This document shows, one piece after another, positions 43,241 through 53,537 of a DNA stretch of 64,000 nt. A model generated the notes under the pieces. That model saw only the letters and a program-made list of their open reading frames with translations, did not search any database and was not told where the DNA came from. How positions within the stretch are numbered: position 1 is the stretch's first letter; each line of letters opens with the position of its first letter. Made by a program: the position numbers and the translations under genes. The stretch is from Sphingomonas sp. (GTDB lineage Bacteria > Pseudomonadota > Alphaproteobacteria > Sphingomonadales > Sphingomonadaceae), in contig NZ_JAIXHL010000023.1 in NCBI RefSeq assembly GCF_030145815.1, positions 1 to 64,000 on the forward strand, read 5' to 3'.

Positions 43241-46200
43241 ATGAGCCTCCATGTCGCGTCTCTGGTCGCTCTGGCGCTGATCGTGGTGATGTTCGCGGTT
43301 GCCGCGATCGTCGAGCGTAACGCGGCGGAGCATGCCGATGCGCGCCTGCGCCGCCGGGCCTATACGCTGGCGCTGGGCGTCTATTGCACCAGCTGGACCT
43401 TTTATGGCGCGGTCGGCAGCGCGGTGCGCGACGGGTGGAGCTATCTGCCCATCTATGCCGCGCCGATCATCCTGTTGCTGGCCGCCCCGCGCTTCCTGCG
43501 TCGGCTGGCCGAAGCCGTGGCCGAGGAACGCGCGACCACCGTGTCCGACTTCATCGCCGCGCGCTTTGGCCATGACATCGTCGTCGCGCGGCTGGTGACG
43601 CTGATCGCGCTGCTCGGCACCATCCCCTATATCGCGCTGCAGCTCCGCTCGATCGGCGCGGCGCTGTCGATCGTATCCGGCGCGGATGTCAGCCTGCCCG
43701 CGATGCTCGTCGCCGCCCCCCTGCTCGCGGTGTTCGCAGCCTTGTTCGGCGCGCGTCGGTTCGAGCTGGCCGGGCGCAGCGAAGGGCTGGTCTATGCCAT
43801 CGCGCTCGAATCCGCGATCAAGCTACTGGCGCTGCTGCTCGTCGCTGGCATCGCCATCATCGTGATCGCCCACGCCGATGCCACCGCGATGCAGGCCGGG
43901 ATCGAGCGGTTTCAGCAGAGTTTCCGCGCCGACCGCATGTCACTGGAAGTCGCGATTATCTTTCTGATCGCCATGCCCGCAATCCTCGTGCTCCCCCGGC
44001 AATTCTATATGGGGCTGGTCGAGGCACGGCATCCCGACGATCTGGTGCGCGCACGCTTTGGCCTTGCCGGATATCTCGGCGTGATGGCGGTCGTCATCCT
44101 GCCGATCGCGCTGGCCGGCACGATGCTGCTCGACCCGAGTGTGTCCCCCGATGTCTATGTGCTGGAGCTGCCCGCGGCGCAGGGACACAGCCTGGTGCTG
44201 GCGGCGGCACTGCTCGGCGGAGTCAGCGCCGCAGCATCAATGGCGATCGTCGATTCGACGGCGCTGGCGACGATGGTGTCGAACGACCTGCTGTTCCCGA
44301 CAATGGTGCGCCGGCGCATGTTGTCCAGCGCCAACACATCAGGTGCGATGGGCCAGCGGATGCTGATGCTGCGGCGCGCCACCATCCTCGGCATCATGCT
44401 GCTCGGCCTCGCATGGGCGTTGCTGGTGTCGTCGCAGGATTCGCTGGCGTCGATCGGCCTGATCGCCTTTGCCGCGATGGCGCAGTTCGTGCCCCATTTC
44501 ATCCTCGCCGCGACCGGCAAGGGCCGCGACGCGCTTGCGGCGCGGGCGAGCCTGACGACCGGTCTGATCGTCTGGCTCTACACGCTGGCACTGCCCCCGG
44601 TGCTGCCCGACGGCGTGATGGCGGTGTTGCGGGGCGGGCCGGCCGATCCGACCAATCTGCTCGGCATCGGCTCCGCTACGCCGCTGACCCATGGGGTGGT
44701 CTGGAGTGTCGGCGCCAATCTGCTCGTCTTCGGCGTGATTGCGGCGCGCGGACTCAATCGGCCGCAGTTCCCGCGCATGTTCGGCGGCGAGCGGCTGATC
44801 AGCAATCAGCGCGACCTGATCCAGCTGGCCGGCAGTTTCGTCGGGCGTGAACAAGCCGAGCGGGCGTTCAGCGACGTCGATCCGGCGGCTGCCGTCGATC
44901 GCCGCTCGGCGCGGCGGGCACGCGGCCTGATCGCGCAGGTCGTGGGGTCGTCATCGGCCCGCGCGCTGGTCGCTTCGGCGCTGGCGGGCGGAAAGCTGAG
45001 CGCACACGATGTCGCGCGCATGCTCGACGAAGGCGGGGCGAGCCTGCAATTCTCGCGTAAATTGCTGGCGTCGACCTTTGAAAATGTCGAGGCGGGGATC
45101 AGCGTCGTCGATGCCGAGCTGAACCTGGTCGCGTGGAACAGCCGCTATCTCGACCTGTTCGATTACCCGCCGGGCATGGTCTATGTCGGCGCGCCGGTCG
45201 CGGACCTGATCCGGCACAACGCGCGGCATGGCGATTTTGGCGATGGCGACATCGAGATGCATGTGCGCAAGCGGCTCGCGCATCTGCGCAACGGGCAGCC
45301 GCACCAGTTCGAACGGCTGCGCCACGATGGCAAGACGATCAAGACCGTCGGCGGGCCCATGCCCGGCGGCGGCTATGTCATGTCGTTCACCGACATCAGC
45401 GAAGAGGCGCGGATGCGCGCCGCGCTGCGCACCACGCTGAACGAGCTGGAACGCCGGGTCGAACAGCGCACCAGCGAGCTGCGCGATGCCAATGCTCGGC
45501 TGGCCGAGGCGGATCGCGACAAGACGCGGTTTCTGGCCGCGGCAAGCCACGATCTGCTGCAGCCGCTCCACGCCGCCCGACTGTTCACCAGCGCCTTGTC
45601 GCGCGACGCAGCGGCCGGACAAGCCGGTCTGTTGAATCAGGTCGACCAGGCGCTGCTCGCCGCCGAGGATTTGTTGCGGTCGCTGCTCGACATCAGCAAG
45701 TTCGATGCGGGCGGCGTGACGCCTGACCCGGTGCCGATCGCGCTCGGCCCGTTTCTGACCGAGCTTGCCGACAGCTTTCGCCCGATGGCGGCGGACAAGG
45801 GGCTGGCGCTGCGCCTCGTCAATCCGCGCGGCACCGTGCGGTGCGACGCGGGACTGTTGCGGTCGGTGCTGCAGAATATCCTGAGCAACGCGCTGCGCTA
45901 CACGGTCAGCGGCGGCGTGCTGATCGGCGTGCGCCGGCGCGGCGCGTTCTGGCGCATCGATATCGTCGATAGCGGCGTTGGGATCGCGCCGTCGCAGCTG
46001 TCGCACATCTTTGCCGAGTTCAGGCGGCTCGGCACCATCGAAACCGAAGGTCTGGGGCTGGGGCTGGCGCTGGTGCGCCGGATCGTGCCGCTGATCGGCG
46101 GACAGCTCGATGTTCGCTCCCGCCCCGGTCATGGCAGTTGCTTCAGCCTCTCGCTGCCGGTCCATGAAGATGTTCCGGCCCCCCCGCCACCAATCGCTGT

Positions 46201-46588
46201 CGCTGACGCGCCGCCGCGCCCGCTCCGCGTCCTGGTCGTCGACGACGATCCGCGCATCGTCGCCGCCAGCACCGCTCTGCTCGAAGCGCTCGGGCATCGC
46301 GCGATCGGCGTTCGTAGCGGGTCGGAAGCGCTGGCCGTGACCGATCCGATCGATGCTGCGCTGGTCGATTATCAGCTGGGCTGCGCGCTGACCGGGCTTG
46401 ACCTCATCGCGCAGCTGCGCACGCGACGCGCGGGGTTGGCAGCGCTGCTTCTCACCGCCGAAACCGCGCCCGAGGTCCGCACCAAGGCGGCTGCGCTCGG
46501 TGTCGATGTGCTCGCCAAACCCGCGAATCCAGCGGCAATCGAAGCCTTTCTGCGACGCGCCTCAGCCGCGCAGGTCAAGCCCGAGTGA
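43241..46588 (+). CDS. symporter-fused hybrid sensor histidine kinase (CrbS/CbrA-like)
   Basis: 1115 residues from ATG 43241 (AGGA 4 bases upstream; ATG 43229 is in frame). Residues 1-520 are a sodium:solute-symporter domain with about 13 spans, then a PAS domain near 600-720 (ENVEAGISVVDAELNLVAWN), a coiled coil, HisKA with the phospho-histidine in FLAAASHDLLQPLH near 768, HATPase (N-box LSNALRYTV, G-box GLGLGLALVRR), and a receiver near 993-1110 (VLVVDDDPRIV; phospho-aspartate in ALVDYQLG). CrbS proteins sense acetate or similar carboxylates. It converges on its likely regulator gene, overlapping by 27 bases. Confidence 0.9.
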   Translation: MSLHVASLVALALIVVMFAVAAIVERNAAEHADARLRRRAYTLALGVYCTSWTFYGAVGSAVRDGWSYLPIYAAPIILLLAAPRFLRRLAEAVAEERATTVSDFIAARFGHDIVVARLVTLIALLGTIPYIALQLRSIGAALSIVSGADVSLPAMLVAAPLLAVFAALFGARRFELAGRSEGLVYAIALESAIKLLALLLVAGIAIIVIAHADATAMQAGIERFQQSFRADRMSLEVAIIFLIAMPAILVLPRQFYMGLVEARHPDDLVRARFGLAGYLGVMAVVILPIALAGTMLLDPSVSPDVYVLELPAAQGHSLVLAAALLGGVSAAASMAIVDSTALATMVSNDLLFPTMVRRRMLSSANTSGAMGQRMLMLRRATILGIMLLGLAWALLVSSQDSLASIGLIAFAAMAQFVPHFILAATGKGRDALAARASLTTGLIVWLYTLALPPVLPDGVMAVLRGGPADPTNLLGIGSATPLTHGVVWSVGANLLVFGVIAARGLNRPQFPRMFGGERLISNQRDLIQLAGSFVGREQAERAFSDVDPAAAVDRRSARRARGLIAQVVGSSSARALVASALAGGKLSAHDVARMLDEGGASLQFSRKLLASTFENVEAGISVVDAELNLVAWNSRYLDLFDYPPGMVYVGAPVADLIRHNARHGDFGDGDIEMHVRKRLAHLRNGQPHQFERLRHDGKTIKTVGGPMPGGGYVMSFTDISEEARMRAALRTTLNELERRVEQRTSELRDANARLAEADRDKTRFLAAASHDLLQPLHAARLFTSALSRDAAAGQAGLLNQVDQALLAAEDLLRSLLDISKFDAGGVTPDPVPIALGPFLTELADSFRPMAADKGLALRLVNPRGTVRCDAGLLRSVLQNILSNALRYTVSGGVLIGVRRRGAFWRIDIVDSGVGIAPSQLSHIFAEFRRLGTIETEGLGLGLALVRRIVPLIGGQLDVRSRPGHGSCFSLSLPVHEDVPAPPPPIAVADAPPRPLRVLVVDDDPRIVAASTALLEALGHRAIGVRSGSEALAVTDPIDAALVDYQLGCALTGLDLIAQLRTRRAGLAALLLTAETAPEVRTKAAALGVDVLAKPANPAAIEAFLRRASAAQVKPE

Positions 46589-47188
46589 GCGCGCGACGAG
46601 CGCCGCCTGGGTCCGCGTCCGCACGTCGAGTTTGCGCATGATCGCGGTCATGTGAACCTTGACCGTCGCCTCGCTGATGGCGAGGCGGTGGGCGATCTGT
46701 TTGTTGAGCTGTCCGTCGAGCACCGCCAGCAACACCTTGAGCTGCATCGGGGTAAAGCTCGCGACGGTCGCGCGCACCTGATCGACCGGCTGTTCCTGAA
46801 CATCGACCTGCGAAGGAACCGGACTGTCGAGCGCAGTGACGATCGCCGCCTCGATCGCATCCAAGTCGCTGCCCTTGTGCAGATAGCCGATCGCGCCGAA
46901 TGCGCGCGCTTGTGCCGCGACCTCGGGGCCGGAGCTCGACACGACCAGGATCGGCACCTCCGGTCGCTCGGCATGGAGGAGCGCGATGCCAGAATAGCCG
47001 ACCGCGCCGGGCATTTTCAGATCGAGAAGAATGAGCCGCAGCGCATCGGCAGTCCCGGCAGCGGTGACGGCTGCATCGAGCGTACCCGCCTCCACGTTGA
47101 TCGCATCGGGCAGGACATTTTGCACGGCCAGACGCAGGGCCTGACGGAACAGGGGATGGTCGTCGGCAATAAGAACGGATTGCGCCAA
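46562..47188 (-). CDS. LuxR/NarL-type response regulator (CrbR-like)
   Basis: 208 residues from TTG 47188, chosen because GGAGGG stands 8 bases upstream; TTG 47215 would add nine residues with no site. The receiver has D9 and D10 in LIADDHPLF, phospho-aspartate D56 in LILLDLKMPG and K in GYLHKGSD. The LuxR helix-turn-helix is near 140-200 (LNKQIAHRLAISEATVKVHM). Its 3' end overlaps the 3' end of the kinase gene. Probable target is the divergent transporter gene at 47421. Confidence 0.88.
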   Translation of the reverse strand: MAQSVLIADDHPLFRQALRLAVQNVLPDAINVEAGTLDAAVTAAGTADALRLILLDLKMPGAVGYSGIALLHAERPEVPILVVSSSGPEVAAQARAFGAIGYLHKGSDLDAIEAAIVTALDSPVPSQVDVQEQPVDQVRATVASFTPMQLKVLLAVLDGQLNKQIAHRLAISEATVKVHMTAIMRKLDVRTRTQAALVARSLGLDLRG

Positions 47189-47313
47189 GCCTGCTTCCCT
47201 CCACTGCGCCTTCAACTAACCCCGAACGGACGACAAGTCACGCAATCCGGCACATTTCTCGTCCGATCGCGCCTCTGCGCTGGACGATTCGTCGGCGCAT
47301 GATGTCATACATC

Positions 47314-47329
47314 TACGACCATTGTCGTA
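47314..47329. promoter_or_regulatory. inverted repeat TACGAC-N4-GTCGTA upstream of the MHS transporter
   Basis: A perfect 6-bp inverted repeat with 4-base spacer lies between the divergent response-regulator and transporter genes, about 92 bases before the transporter start. Size and symmetry fit a dimeric LuxR-type regulator; binding by the adjacent CrbR-like protein is inferred. Confidence 0.5.
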
Positions 47330-47420
47330 ATGACTTTCAGCGGCGCCGCAGCCATGATCATCCCGCCTCGAACCGCGCGTGCGGGATAGAAGGCGGATCG
47401 ATCAGGAGAGTTGAGCGCGC

Positions 47421-49088
47421 ATGGCTACCCAAGCCCCGGACCTGCCCAAGCACCACAAGGCGACGCAGAGCGAGAAGCTGGTCATCACCGCCTCCTCGTT
47501 GGGCACGGTGTTCGAATGGTATGACTTCTACCTCTATGGGCTGCTGGCGACGATTATCTCGGCGCAATTCTTTTCCGGCGTGAACGAAACGACGGGATTT
47601 ATCTTCGCGCTCGCCGCCTTTGCGGCGGGGTTCGCGGTGCGGCCGTTCGGGGCGCTGGTGTTCGGGCGGATCGGCGATCTGGTCGGGCGCAAGAATACCT
47701 TCCTCGTCACCATGGGCCTGATGGGCTTTGCGACCTTTGTCGTCGGCCTGCTGCCCTCCTATGCCACGATCGGCGTTGCGGCGCCGGTCCTGCTGATCCT
47801 GATGCGGTTGATTCAGGGTCTTGCGCTCGGCGGCGAATATGGCGGTGCGGCGACCTATGTCGCCGAGCATGCGCCGAACAACAAGCGCGGCCTGTACACT
47901 AGCTTCATTCAGACGACCGCGACGCTCGGCCTGTTCGCGGCGCTGCTCGTCGTGATCGGCACCCGCACCATCGTCGGCGAAGAGGCGTTCAAGGAATGGG
48001 GCTGGCGCGTGCCGTTCCTGGTCTCAATCATCCTGCTCGGCGTGTCGCTGTGGATCCGGATGCAACTCGAAGAGAGCCCTGTCTTCAAGAAGATGAAGGA
48101 AGAGGGCAAGACGTCGAAGGCACCGCTGACCGAGGCGTTCGCCAAATGGGGCAACCTCAAATTGGTGCTGATCGCGCTGCTCGGCGCGGTCGCGGGGCAG
48201 GCGGTGGTCTGGTACACCGGCCAGTTCTACGCGATGTTCTTCCTCGAAAAGATGCTGATGGTCGATGGCGCGACCACCAACATCCTGATCGCCATCGCGC
48301 TCGCCATCGGCACGCCATTCTTCATCTTCTTCGGCTGGCTGTCGGACAAGGTCGGGCGCAAGCCGATCATCATGGCGGGCTGCGCGCTCGCGGTGCTGAC
48401 CTATTTCCCGGCGTTCCAGGCGCTGTCTTCGGCGGCGAACCCGGCGCTGGCGCGGGCTGCGGCGACTGCGCCGGTCACGGTGGTAACCAATGATGCGGAT
48501 TGCTCGCTGCAGTTCGATCCGGTCGGGGGCAACAAGTTCGACAGCAAGAGCTGTGACATCGCCAAGGCGTTTCTTGCGAAGAATGCGATCAGCTACAGCT
48601 CGGTCGAGGCACCGGTCGGGGCGATTGCGCAGGTCAAGGTGGGTGACGCAACCTTCACCGCGCCCGATCCGGCTAAGGTCACCGGCGCCGACCGCAAGGC
48701 CGCAATCACAGCGTTCCAGGGCGAACTAAAGGCCGCGCTGACGACCGCCGGCTATCCGTCGAAGGCCGATCCGGCGGCGATCAACAAGCCGCTGGTCGTC
48801 GCGATCCTCACCTGGCTCGTGCTGCTGGTGACGATGGTCTATGGCCCGATCGCGGCGATGCTGGTGGAGCTGTTCCCGACCAAGATCCGCTATACATCGA
48901 TGTCGCTGCCCTATCATATCGGCAATGGCTGGTTCGGCGGGTTCCTGCCGACGACGGCGTTCGCGATGGTCGCGGCGACCGGCGATATCTATTACGGCCT
49001 GTGGTATCCGATCGTCGTCGCCGGGCTCACCCTGGTGGTCGGGTTGCTGTTCCTGCCAGAGACGTTCCGCAAAAATATCGACGAATAG
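47421..49088 (+). CDS. MHS-family major facilitator transporter with an extra soluble insert
   Basis: 555 residues; ATG 47421 behind AGGAGAG. Twelve spans with the MFS loop motif GRIGDLVGRKNTF (about 83-95), the MHS-type RLIQGLALGGEYGGAATYVAEHAP, and GWLSDKVGRKP in the second half. Residues about 350-455 form a hydrophilic insert between two spans, with two cysteines (DADCSLQF, SKSCDIA) that may pair. MHS members take up small carboxylates or osmolytes by proton symport. Next to the CrbS/CrbR-like pair and a glycan cluster, it may import the product of that degradation. Confidence 0.88.
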   Translation: MATQAPDLPKHHKATQSEKLVITASSLGTVFEWYDFYLYGLLATIISAQFFSGVNETTGFIFALAAFAAGFAVRPFGALVFGRIGDLVGRKNTFLVTMGLMGFATFVVGLLPSYATIGVAAPVLLILMRLIQGLALGGEYGGAATYVAEHAPNNKRGLYTSFIQTTATLGLFAALLVVIGTRTIVGEEAFKEWGWRVPFLVSIILLGVSLWIRMQLEESPVFKKMKEEGKTSKAPLTEAFAKWGNLKLVLIALLGAVAGQAVVWYTGQFYAMFFLEKMLMVDGATTNILIAIALAIGTPFFIFFGWLSDKVGRKPIIMAGCALAVLTYFPAFQALSSAANPALARAAATAPVTVVTNDADCSLQFDPVGGNKFDSKSCDIAKAFLAKNAISYSSVEAPVGAIAQVKVGDATFTAPDPAKVTGADRKAAITAFQGELKAALTTAGYPSKADPAAINKPLVVAILTWLVLLVTMVYGPIAAMLVELFPTKIRYTSMSLPYHIGNGWFGGFLPTTAFAMVAATGDIYYGLWYPIVVAGLTLVVGLLFLPETFRKNIDE

Positions 49089-49160
49089 GCGGTGGGCGCA
49101 GGTCTTTTCCTGCGCCAGCGCATGACACCGGTATCAGATAGAAAATTGGGGAGAGACCAG

Positions 49161-52100
49161 ATGACCAACTTCGCACGAGCGGCCCGGCTTGCCGCCGTCA
49201 GTTCGACCGCATGGCTCGCAATTGCATTGGCACCATCGGCTTACGCACAGACCGAAGCCACACCCGCCGCAGAACCGGAGGCGGAAGAAGAGGTCGTCGT
49301 TACCGGCATCCGCGCCTCGCTCGAAAACGCGCTAGATATTCGTCGCAAGGCCGACGTCATCCTCGACGGCATTTCCGCAGACGATATCGGCAGCACCCCC
49401 GACCTTAACCTCGGCGAGGCGCTGCAGCGGATTCCCGGCGTCCAGATCAACCGCTCCGCCGATCGGCGTGATGCGTCGATCAGCGTGCGCGGCTTGCCCA
49501 GCCAGTATACCAAGACGACCGTGATGGGGCAGAGCATCGCGACGCCGACCTTCGGCACGCGCGGCAACGGCAACCCGTTCGGCATTTTTGATGCAGCGAT
49601 CTTCAGCGGCGCGGACGTCATCAAGTCGTTCACCGCCGAAATCCCCGCAGGTGGCCTTGCCTCCAACGTCGACCTGCGGCTGCGCTCCGCCTTGTCGCGC
49701 AAGCAAGGGTTCGTCGCCCGGGCCGAGCTGCAATATGAAGAGACGACCGAGGACGCCAATCCCGGCTATTTCCTCTCGGCGGTCAAGCGCATCACGCCGA
49801 ACTTCGGGGTCTACGCCACCGGCTCCTACGCTAAGCAGAGCTTCCGCCGCGACACGATCCGGGTCAATTCCTACACCTCCTTCACGCAGGCGCGCCTCAA
49901 TCAGCTGGCGCTGACCAACCCGGCCTTCGCCATCCCCGCGACCGACTCCGGCGGCGTGCCCAACGATGTCGTATTCCCCTCCGAAGTGCGCCAGATTTCT
50001 CAGACCAACCAGGGCTATCGCCTGTCCGGCGGCGCGGGCATGGAGTGGGAGATTTCCGACGCGCTCAAAGTGCGAGTCGACGGCATCTACACCCGCCGCG
50101 ACCTGTCCGACGCCAATCTCGACCTGCTGATCGCCTTCCCGCAGGACGCAACCGGCATCGTCACCCCGCTGTCGGCCCCGGTCCCGCTCGGCACGTTCGA
50201 TCGCGGCTCCAACGGTTCGGTCGAGAATGTCTATGTCGTCAACAATATCGCGGCGAGCGACTTTGCGATCCCGATCGGCAACCGCAACTTCCCCTCGATC
50301 GACCAGAGCTGGGCAATTTACCCGCAGGTCAATTTCCGCAACGACGACTGGGCAGTCGATTTCGTCGGCACCTGGTCAAAGGCGGTCGGCGACCGGCGCG
50401 AGTTCCTCTATGAACAGCGCATCCAGCCCAATACCGGCCGCGCCGACTTCAACGGCGATGGCATCGATGACGCGGGCAATGGCGCCTATGCGATCATCAA
50501 CACCGGGCTTGGCAATTACAACGACTTCCTGTTCGATCTGACGGTGCCGGGCGCGCTGCTCGATGTCGGTAACGGCACCTACACGGTCAGCGCGGGGAAC
50601 GCGATTCAGGCGCGCAACTCGACCCGGCCGCAGAACGTCGTCTTCACCGCCAGCGGCAATGGCGTGCGGGTCAAGCGCGACATGCTCGCCGCCGACTTCA
50701 AGGTCGAGCGCTTCGTCGAGTTCGGCCCGTTCACCAGCGTCAAGGTCGGCGCCTATTATCAGCGTGAGACGGCGGACCAGACGCTGCAGGAAAACGCCAA
50801 TCTCGGCACCCAGCTCAACAACCTGACCAACAACATTTTCCGCCTGAACGACGCCGTCACCTCCGGCGGCACCTTCTTCGGCGGCGGCGCACCGGGGGCG
50901 GAGTTCGGCAATTTCTACTCGCTCAACATCGCCAATATCGAAGCCGCGATCTATCCGGTGATCGGCACGGTGCCGCCGGGCGTGACCTTCGCGCCGACCG
51001 CAGCCCAGCTGGCGGCATTCTTCCCCGAACTGACCCCCGCCGCGCGCAGCCGGATCACCTATGCCAACATCCTCGCGCTCGCCCCGCGCAACTCGCTGAC
51101 CGGTTTCGTTCAGCGCTTCCCGCTCAATCGCGTTCAGGGTCAGAATTTCAATTCCGAGCGCGACAATCTCGAACTGTTCGCGATGACCAAGTTCGATCTG
51201 GAGCAGTGGAAGGGCCTGCCGGTCCGCGGCAATATCGGGATGCGCTATGTCCGCTCGAACCTGTCAGGCATCACGCGCGATCAGGCGCTCGATTTCTACA
51301 CGGCACTCGGCTTTACCGAAGCGGATTTCCGGCCGGGCTATTTCCTTCCGCCCGAACCGGCGACGGGCAAGTATAGCGCGTGGTTGCCCTCGGCGAACCT
51401 GATCTATGAGATCACGCCGAAACTGGTGGCGCGCGCAGCCTATTACGAAACCTTCGAAGCATTCGATCTGGTCGAATTCAGCCCCGCCCCGACCCGTATC
51501 CTTGAAGACGTCGATCCCGATGCGGGCGATACGGTCAGCTCGGTGCGCATCGACGTCAACCGGTTCGGCCTGCAACCGCGCAGCTCGCGCGCGTTCGACC
51601 TCGGCATCTCGTGGTATAACCGTCCGGGCAGCGTGATCGCGATCGGCTATTTCAACAAGCGGGTGACCAACGACATCCTCACCCTCAACAATTTCTGCCC
51701 TGCGGGACAGAGCTTTACGATCGAGGGTCAGACCTTCGGGCCGCTGTTCATCGACGGGTCGGGCCGATGCCGGATCAATCAGGGCAACCCGATCGAGACC
51801 GCGAACCAGCGCATCATCATCAATCAGATCGTGAACAATCCCGACGCGATCACCGTCAACGGGCTGGAATTCCAGATCCAGCAGCGCTTCGACTTTCTGC
51901 CCGGCTTCCTGCGCAACACCGGCGGTGTGTTCAACTACACCCGCGTCCGCTCGGGCGGGGCCAATGGCACCAAGCTCTACAATGTCGCCAACGACACCTA
52001 CAACATCATCGGCTATTATGAGGACAGCCTAGTCCAGCTGCGTATGGCGTACAACCACGCGTCAGACATCGAACTGGCGGGCGGGTCGACCTTTACCGGC

Positions 52101-52298
52101 AGCGCCAGCCGCGTGCGGCCGCGCGGGCAGCTCGACTTTTCGGGCGCGCTCAAGCCGAGCAAGTGGCTCGAGCTGCGGCTGGAAATCTACAACATCACCA
52201 ATTCGCGGCGTGAGGAATATGAAGGCGACCCGCGCCTCAACCGCGTGGCCGATTATGACGGGCGCACGGGTGCGCTCAGCGTGACGGTGAAGTTCTGA
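49161..52298 (+). CDS. TonB-dependent outer-membrane receptor
   Basis: 1045 residues from ATG 49161 (GGGGAGAG 5 bases upstream). A signal peptide ends at AYAQ (about 30), the TonB box is EEVVVTGIRASLENAL (about 45-60), the plug has LNLGEALQRIPGVQINR and SISVRGLPSQY, and the 22-strand barrel ends in a terminal F (LSVTVKF). Size and box type match the saccharide-importing receptors abundant in sphingomonads and Caulobacter. Its stop overlaps the lyase start by one base, so the glycan is probably shared. Confidence 0.94.
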   Translation: MTNFARAARLAAVSSTAWLAIALAPSAYAQTEATPAAEPEAEEEVVVTGIRASLENALDIRRKADVILDGISADDIGSTPDLNLGEALQRIPGVQINRSADRRDASISVRGLPSQYTKTTVMGQSIATPTFGTRGNGNPFGIFDAAIFSGADVIKSFTAEIPAGGLASNVDLRLRSALSRKQGFVARAELQYEETTEDANPGYFLSAVKRITPNFGVYATGSYAKQSFRRDTIRVNSYTSFTQARLNQLALTNPAFAIPATDSGGVPNDVVFPSEVRQISQTNQGYRLSGGAGMEWEISDALKVRVDGIYTRRDLSDANLDLLIAFPQDATGIVTPLSAPVPLGTFDRGSNGSVENVYVVNNIAASDFAIPIGNRNFPSIDQSWAIYPQVNFRNDDWAVDFVGTWSKAVGDRREFLYEQRIQPNTGRADFNGDGIDDAGNGAYAIINTGLGNYNDFLFDLTVPGALLDVGNGTYTVSAGNAIQARNSTRPQNVVFTASGNGVRVKRDMLAADFKVERFVEFGPFTSVKVGAYYQRETADQTLQENANLGTQLNNLTNNIFRLNDAVTSGGTFFGGGAPGAEFGNFYSLNIANIEAAIYPVIGTVPPGVTFAPTAAQLAAFFPELTPAARSRITYANILALAPRNSLTGFVQRFPLNRVQGQNFNSERDNLELFAMTKFDLEQWKGLPVRGNIGMRYVRSNLSGITRDQALDFYTALGFTEADFRPGYFLPPEPATGKYSAWLPSANLIYEITPKLVARAAYYETFEAFDLVEFSPAPTRILEDVDPDAGDTVSSVRIDVNRFGLQPRSSRAFDLGISWYNRPGSVIAIGYFNKRVTNDILTLNNFCPAGQSFTIEGQTFGPLFIDGSGRCRINQGNPIETANQRIIINQIVNNPDAITVNGLEFQIQQRFDFLPGFLRNTGGVFNYTRVRSGGANGTKLYNVANDTYNIIGYYEDSLVQLRMAYNHASDIELAGGSTFTGSASRVRPRGQLDFSGALKPSKWLELRLEIYNITNSRREEYEGDPRLNRVADYDGRTGALSVTVKF

Positions 52299-53533
52299 TG
52301 CGTGCGGCAGCACTGTTGGCGGGATTGTTGCTCGCAGCAGCCCCCGCCGCAGCGGCCCCGGTGCTGGCGCAGTGCAAGGGGGCGGACGGCTATCTGGCCA
52401 GCGGTCAGCGCACCTTTTTGTGGCGGCCCGAATGGCTGGCGGCGCAGCGTGCCGCCGCCGCCAGCGACCCCGCGCTGCGCCAGCGGCTGATCCGCGGAGC
52501 GGATGCAGCTTTGCGGCGTGGCCCGTACAGTGTGACCGACAAGCCACGCGCGGCGGGCAGCGGCGACAAGCGCGACTATCTGTCGATCGGCCCCTATTGG
52601 TGGCCCGACGCGTCGAAACCCAATGGCGAACCCTATCGCCGCCGCGATGGCGAGGTGAATCCGGAGCGCAATGGTGAGCGGTTCGATGTGCAGCGGCTCG
52701 GTGCGTTCAGCCGCGATGTCGAAACGCTGGCGCTGGCATGGCACGTCACCGGTGATGCGCGTTATGCTGAGCATGCGGCGAAGCTGCTGCGCGCATGGTT
52801 CGTCACCGCCGAAACGCGGATGAACCCCAATCTCGATTATGCGCAGGCGGTGCCCGGCGCGTCAGCCGGACGTCCGGAGGGCATTATCGAAGCGACACGG
52901 CTGGTCCCGGTGATCGAGGCGGTCGGCGTACTCGGCCCGAGCAAGGCGATAAGCGCGGCCGATCAGCGCGCGATCGAAGGCTGGTTCGCGGACTTCGCGA
53001 CCTGGCTGGCGACCAGCCCCAATGGCAAGGGGCAGCGCGCGGCCAAGAACAATCACGGCGTCTACTACGACATGCTGCTCGGCCAGTTCGCGCTCTTCGC
53101 GCGGATGGACAGCGTGACCCAACGGCTGGCGCAGGATTTCCTGGCCCGTCGCCTCGGCCCTCAAGTCGATGCTGTTGGAACCCTGCCCGCCGAAACCGCA
53201 CGCACGCGTAGCTGGCATTATTCCGCCTTCACACTGCGCGCCGGGGTCCAGATGGCAATGCTGGGCGAATGTGTCGGCGTCGATCTGTGGCAGGGCGATG
53301 CGAAGGCCAATCCGCTGCGGCGTGGGGTCGATTACCTCGCTGGCTATCGCGCAAAGCTGGACAGCTGGCCGTTCAAGGATATCGACCTTGCCGACCCCGG
53401 CCGCCGCGCGCGCGCGATGACCGAGAGCGACACGATGCTGACCCTCGCCGCCTGGGGCTTCCGCGATGCGCGGCTGATGCCGCCCGAAGTGCCTGCCAGC
53501 GATTCCGGCTGGCTGATCCCCAATCCGCGCTGA
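52298..53533 (+). CDS. periplasmic polysaccharide lyase (alginate-lyase family)
   Basis: 411 residues with a signal peptide ending near AAAAPVLAQ. An (alpha/alpha)-barrel of the alginate-lyase superfamily (PL5/PL38-like): YLSIGPYWWPD near 90, the NNHGVYYD catalytic-type motif near 250, and SWHYSAFTLRAG near 305. Members cleave uronic-acid links by beta-elimination; some in this branch act on glucuronan rather than alginate. Coupled to the receptor gene (TGATG) and 4 bases before the esterase gene. Confidence 0.85.
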   Translation: MRAAALLAGLLLAAAPAAAAPVLAQCKGADGYLASGQRTFLWRPEWLAAQRAAAASDPALRQRLIRGADAALRRGPYSVTDKPRAAGSGDKRDYLSIGPYWWPDASKPNGEPYRRRDGEVNPERNGERFDVQRLGAFSRDVETLALAWHVTGDARYAEHAAKLLRAWFVTAETRMNPNLDYAQAVPGASAGRPEGIIEATRLVPVIEAVGVLGPSKAISAADQRAIEGWFADFATWLATSPNGKGQRAAKNNHGVYYDMLLGQFALFARMDSVTQRLAQDFLARRLGPQVDAVGTLPAETARTRSWHYSAFTLRAGVQMAMLGECVGVDLWQGDAKANPLRRGVDYLAGYRAKLDSWPFKDIDLADPGRRARAMTESDTMLTLAAWGFRDARLMPPEVPASDSGWLIPNPR

Positions 53534-53537
53534 TCGA

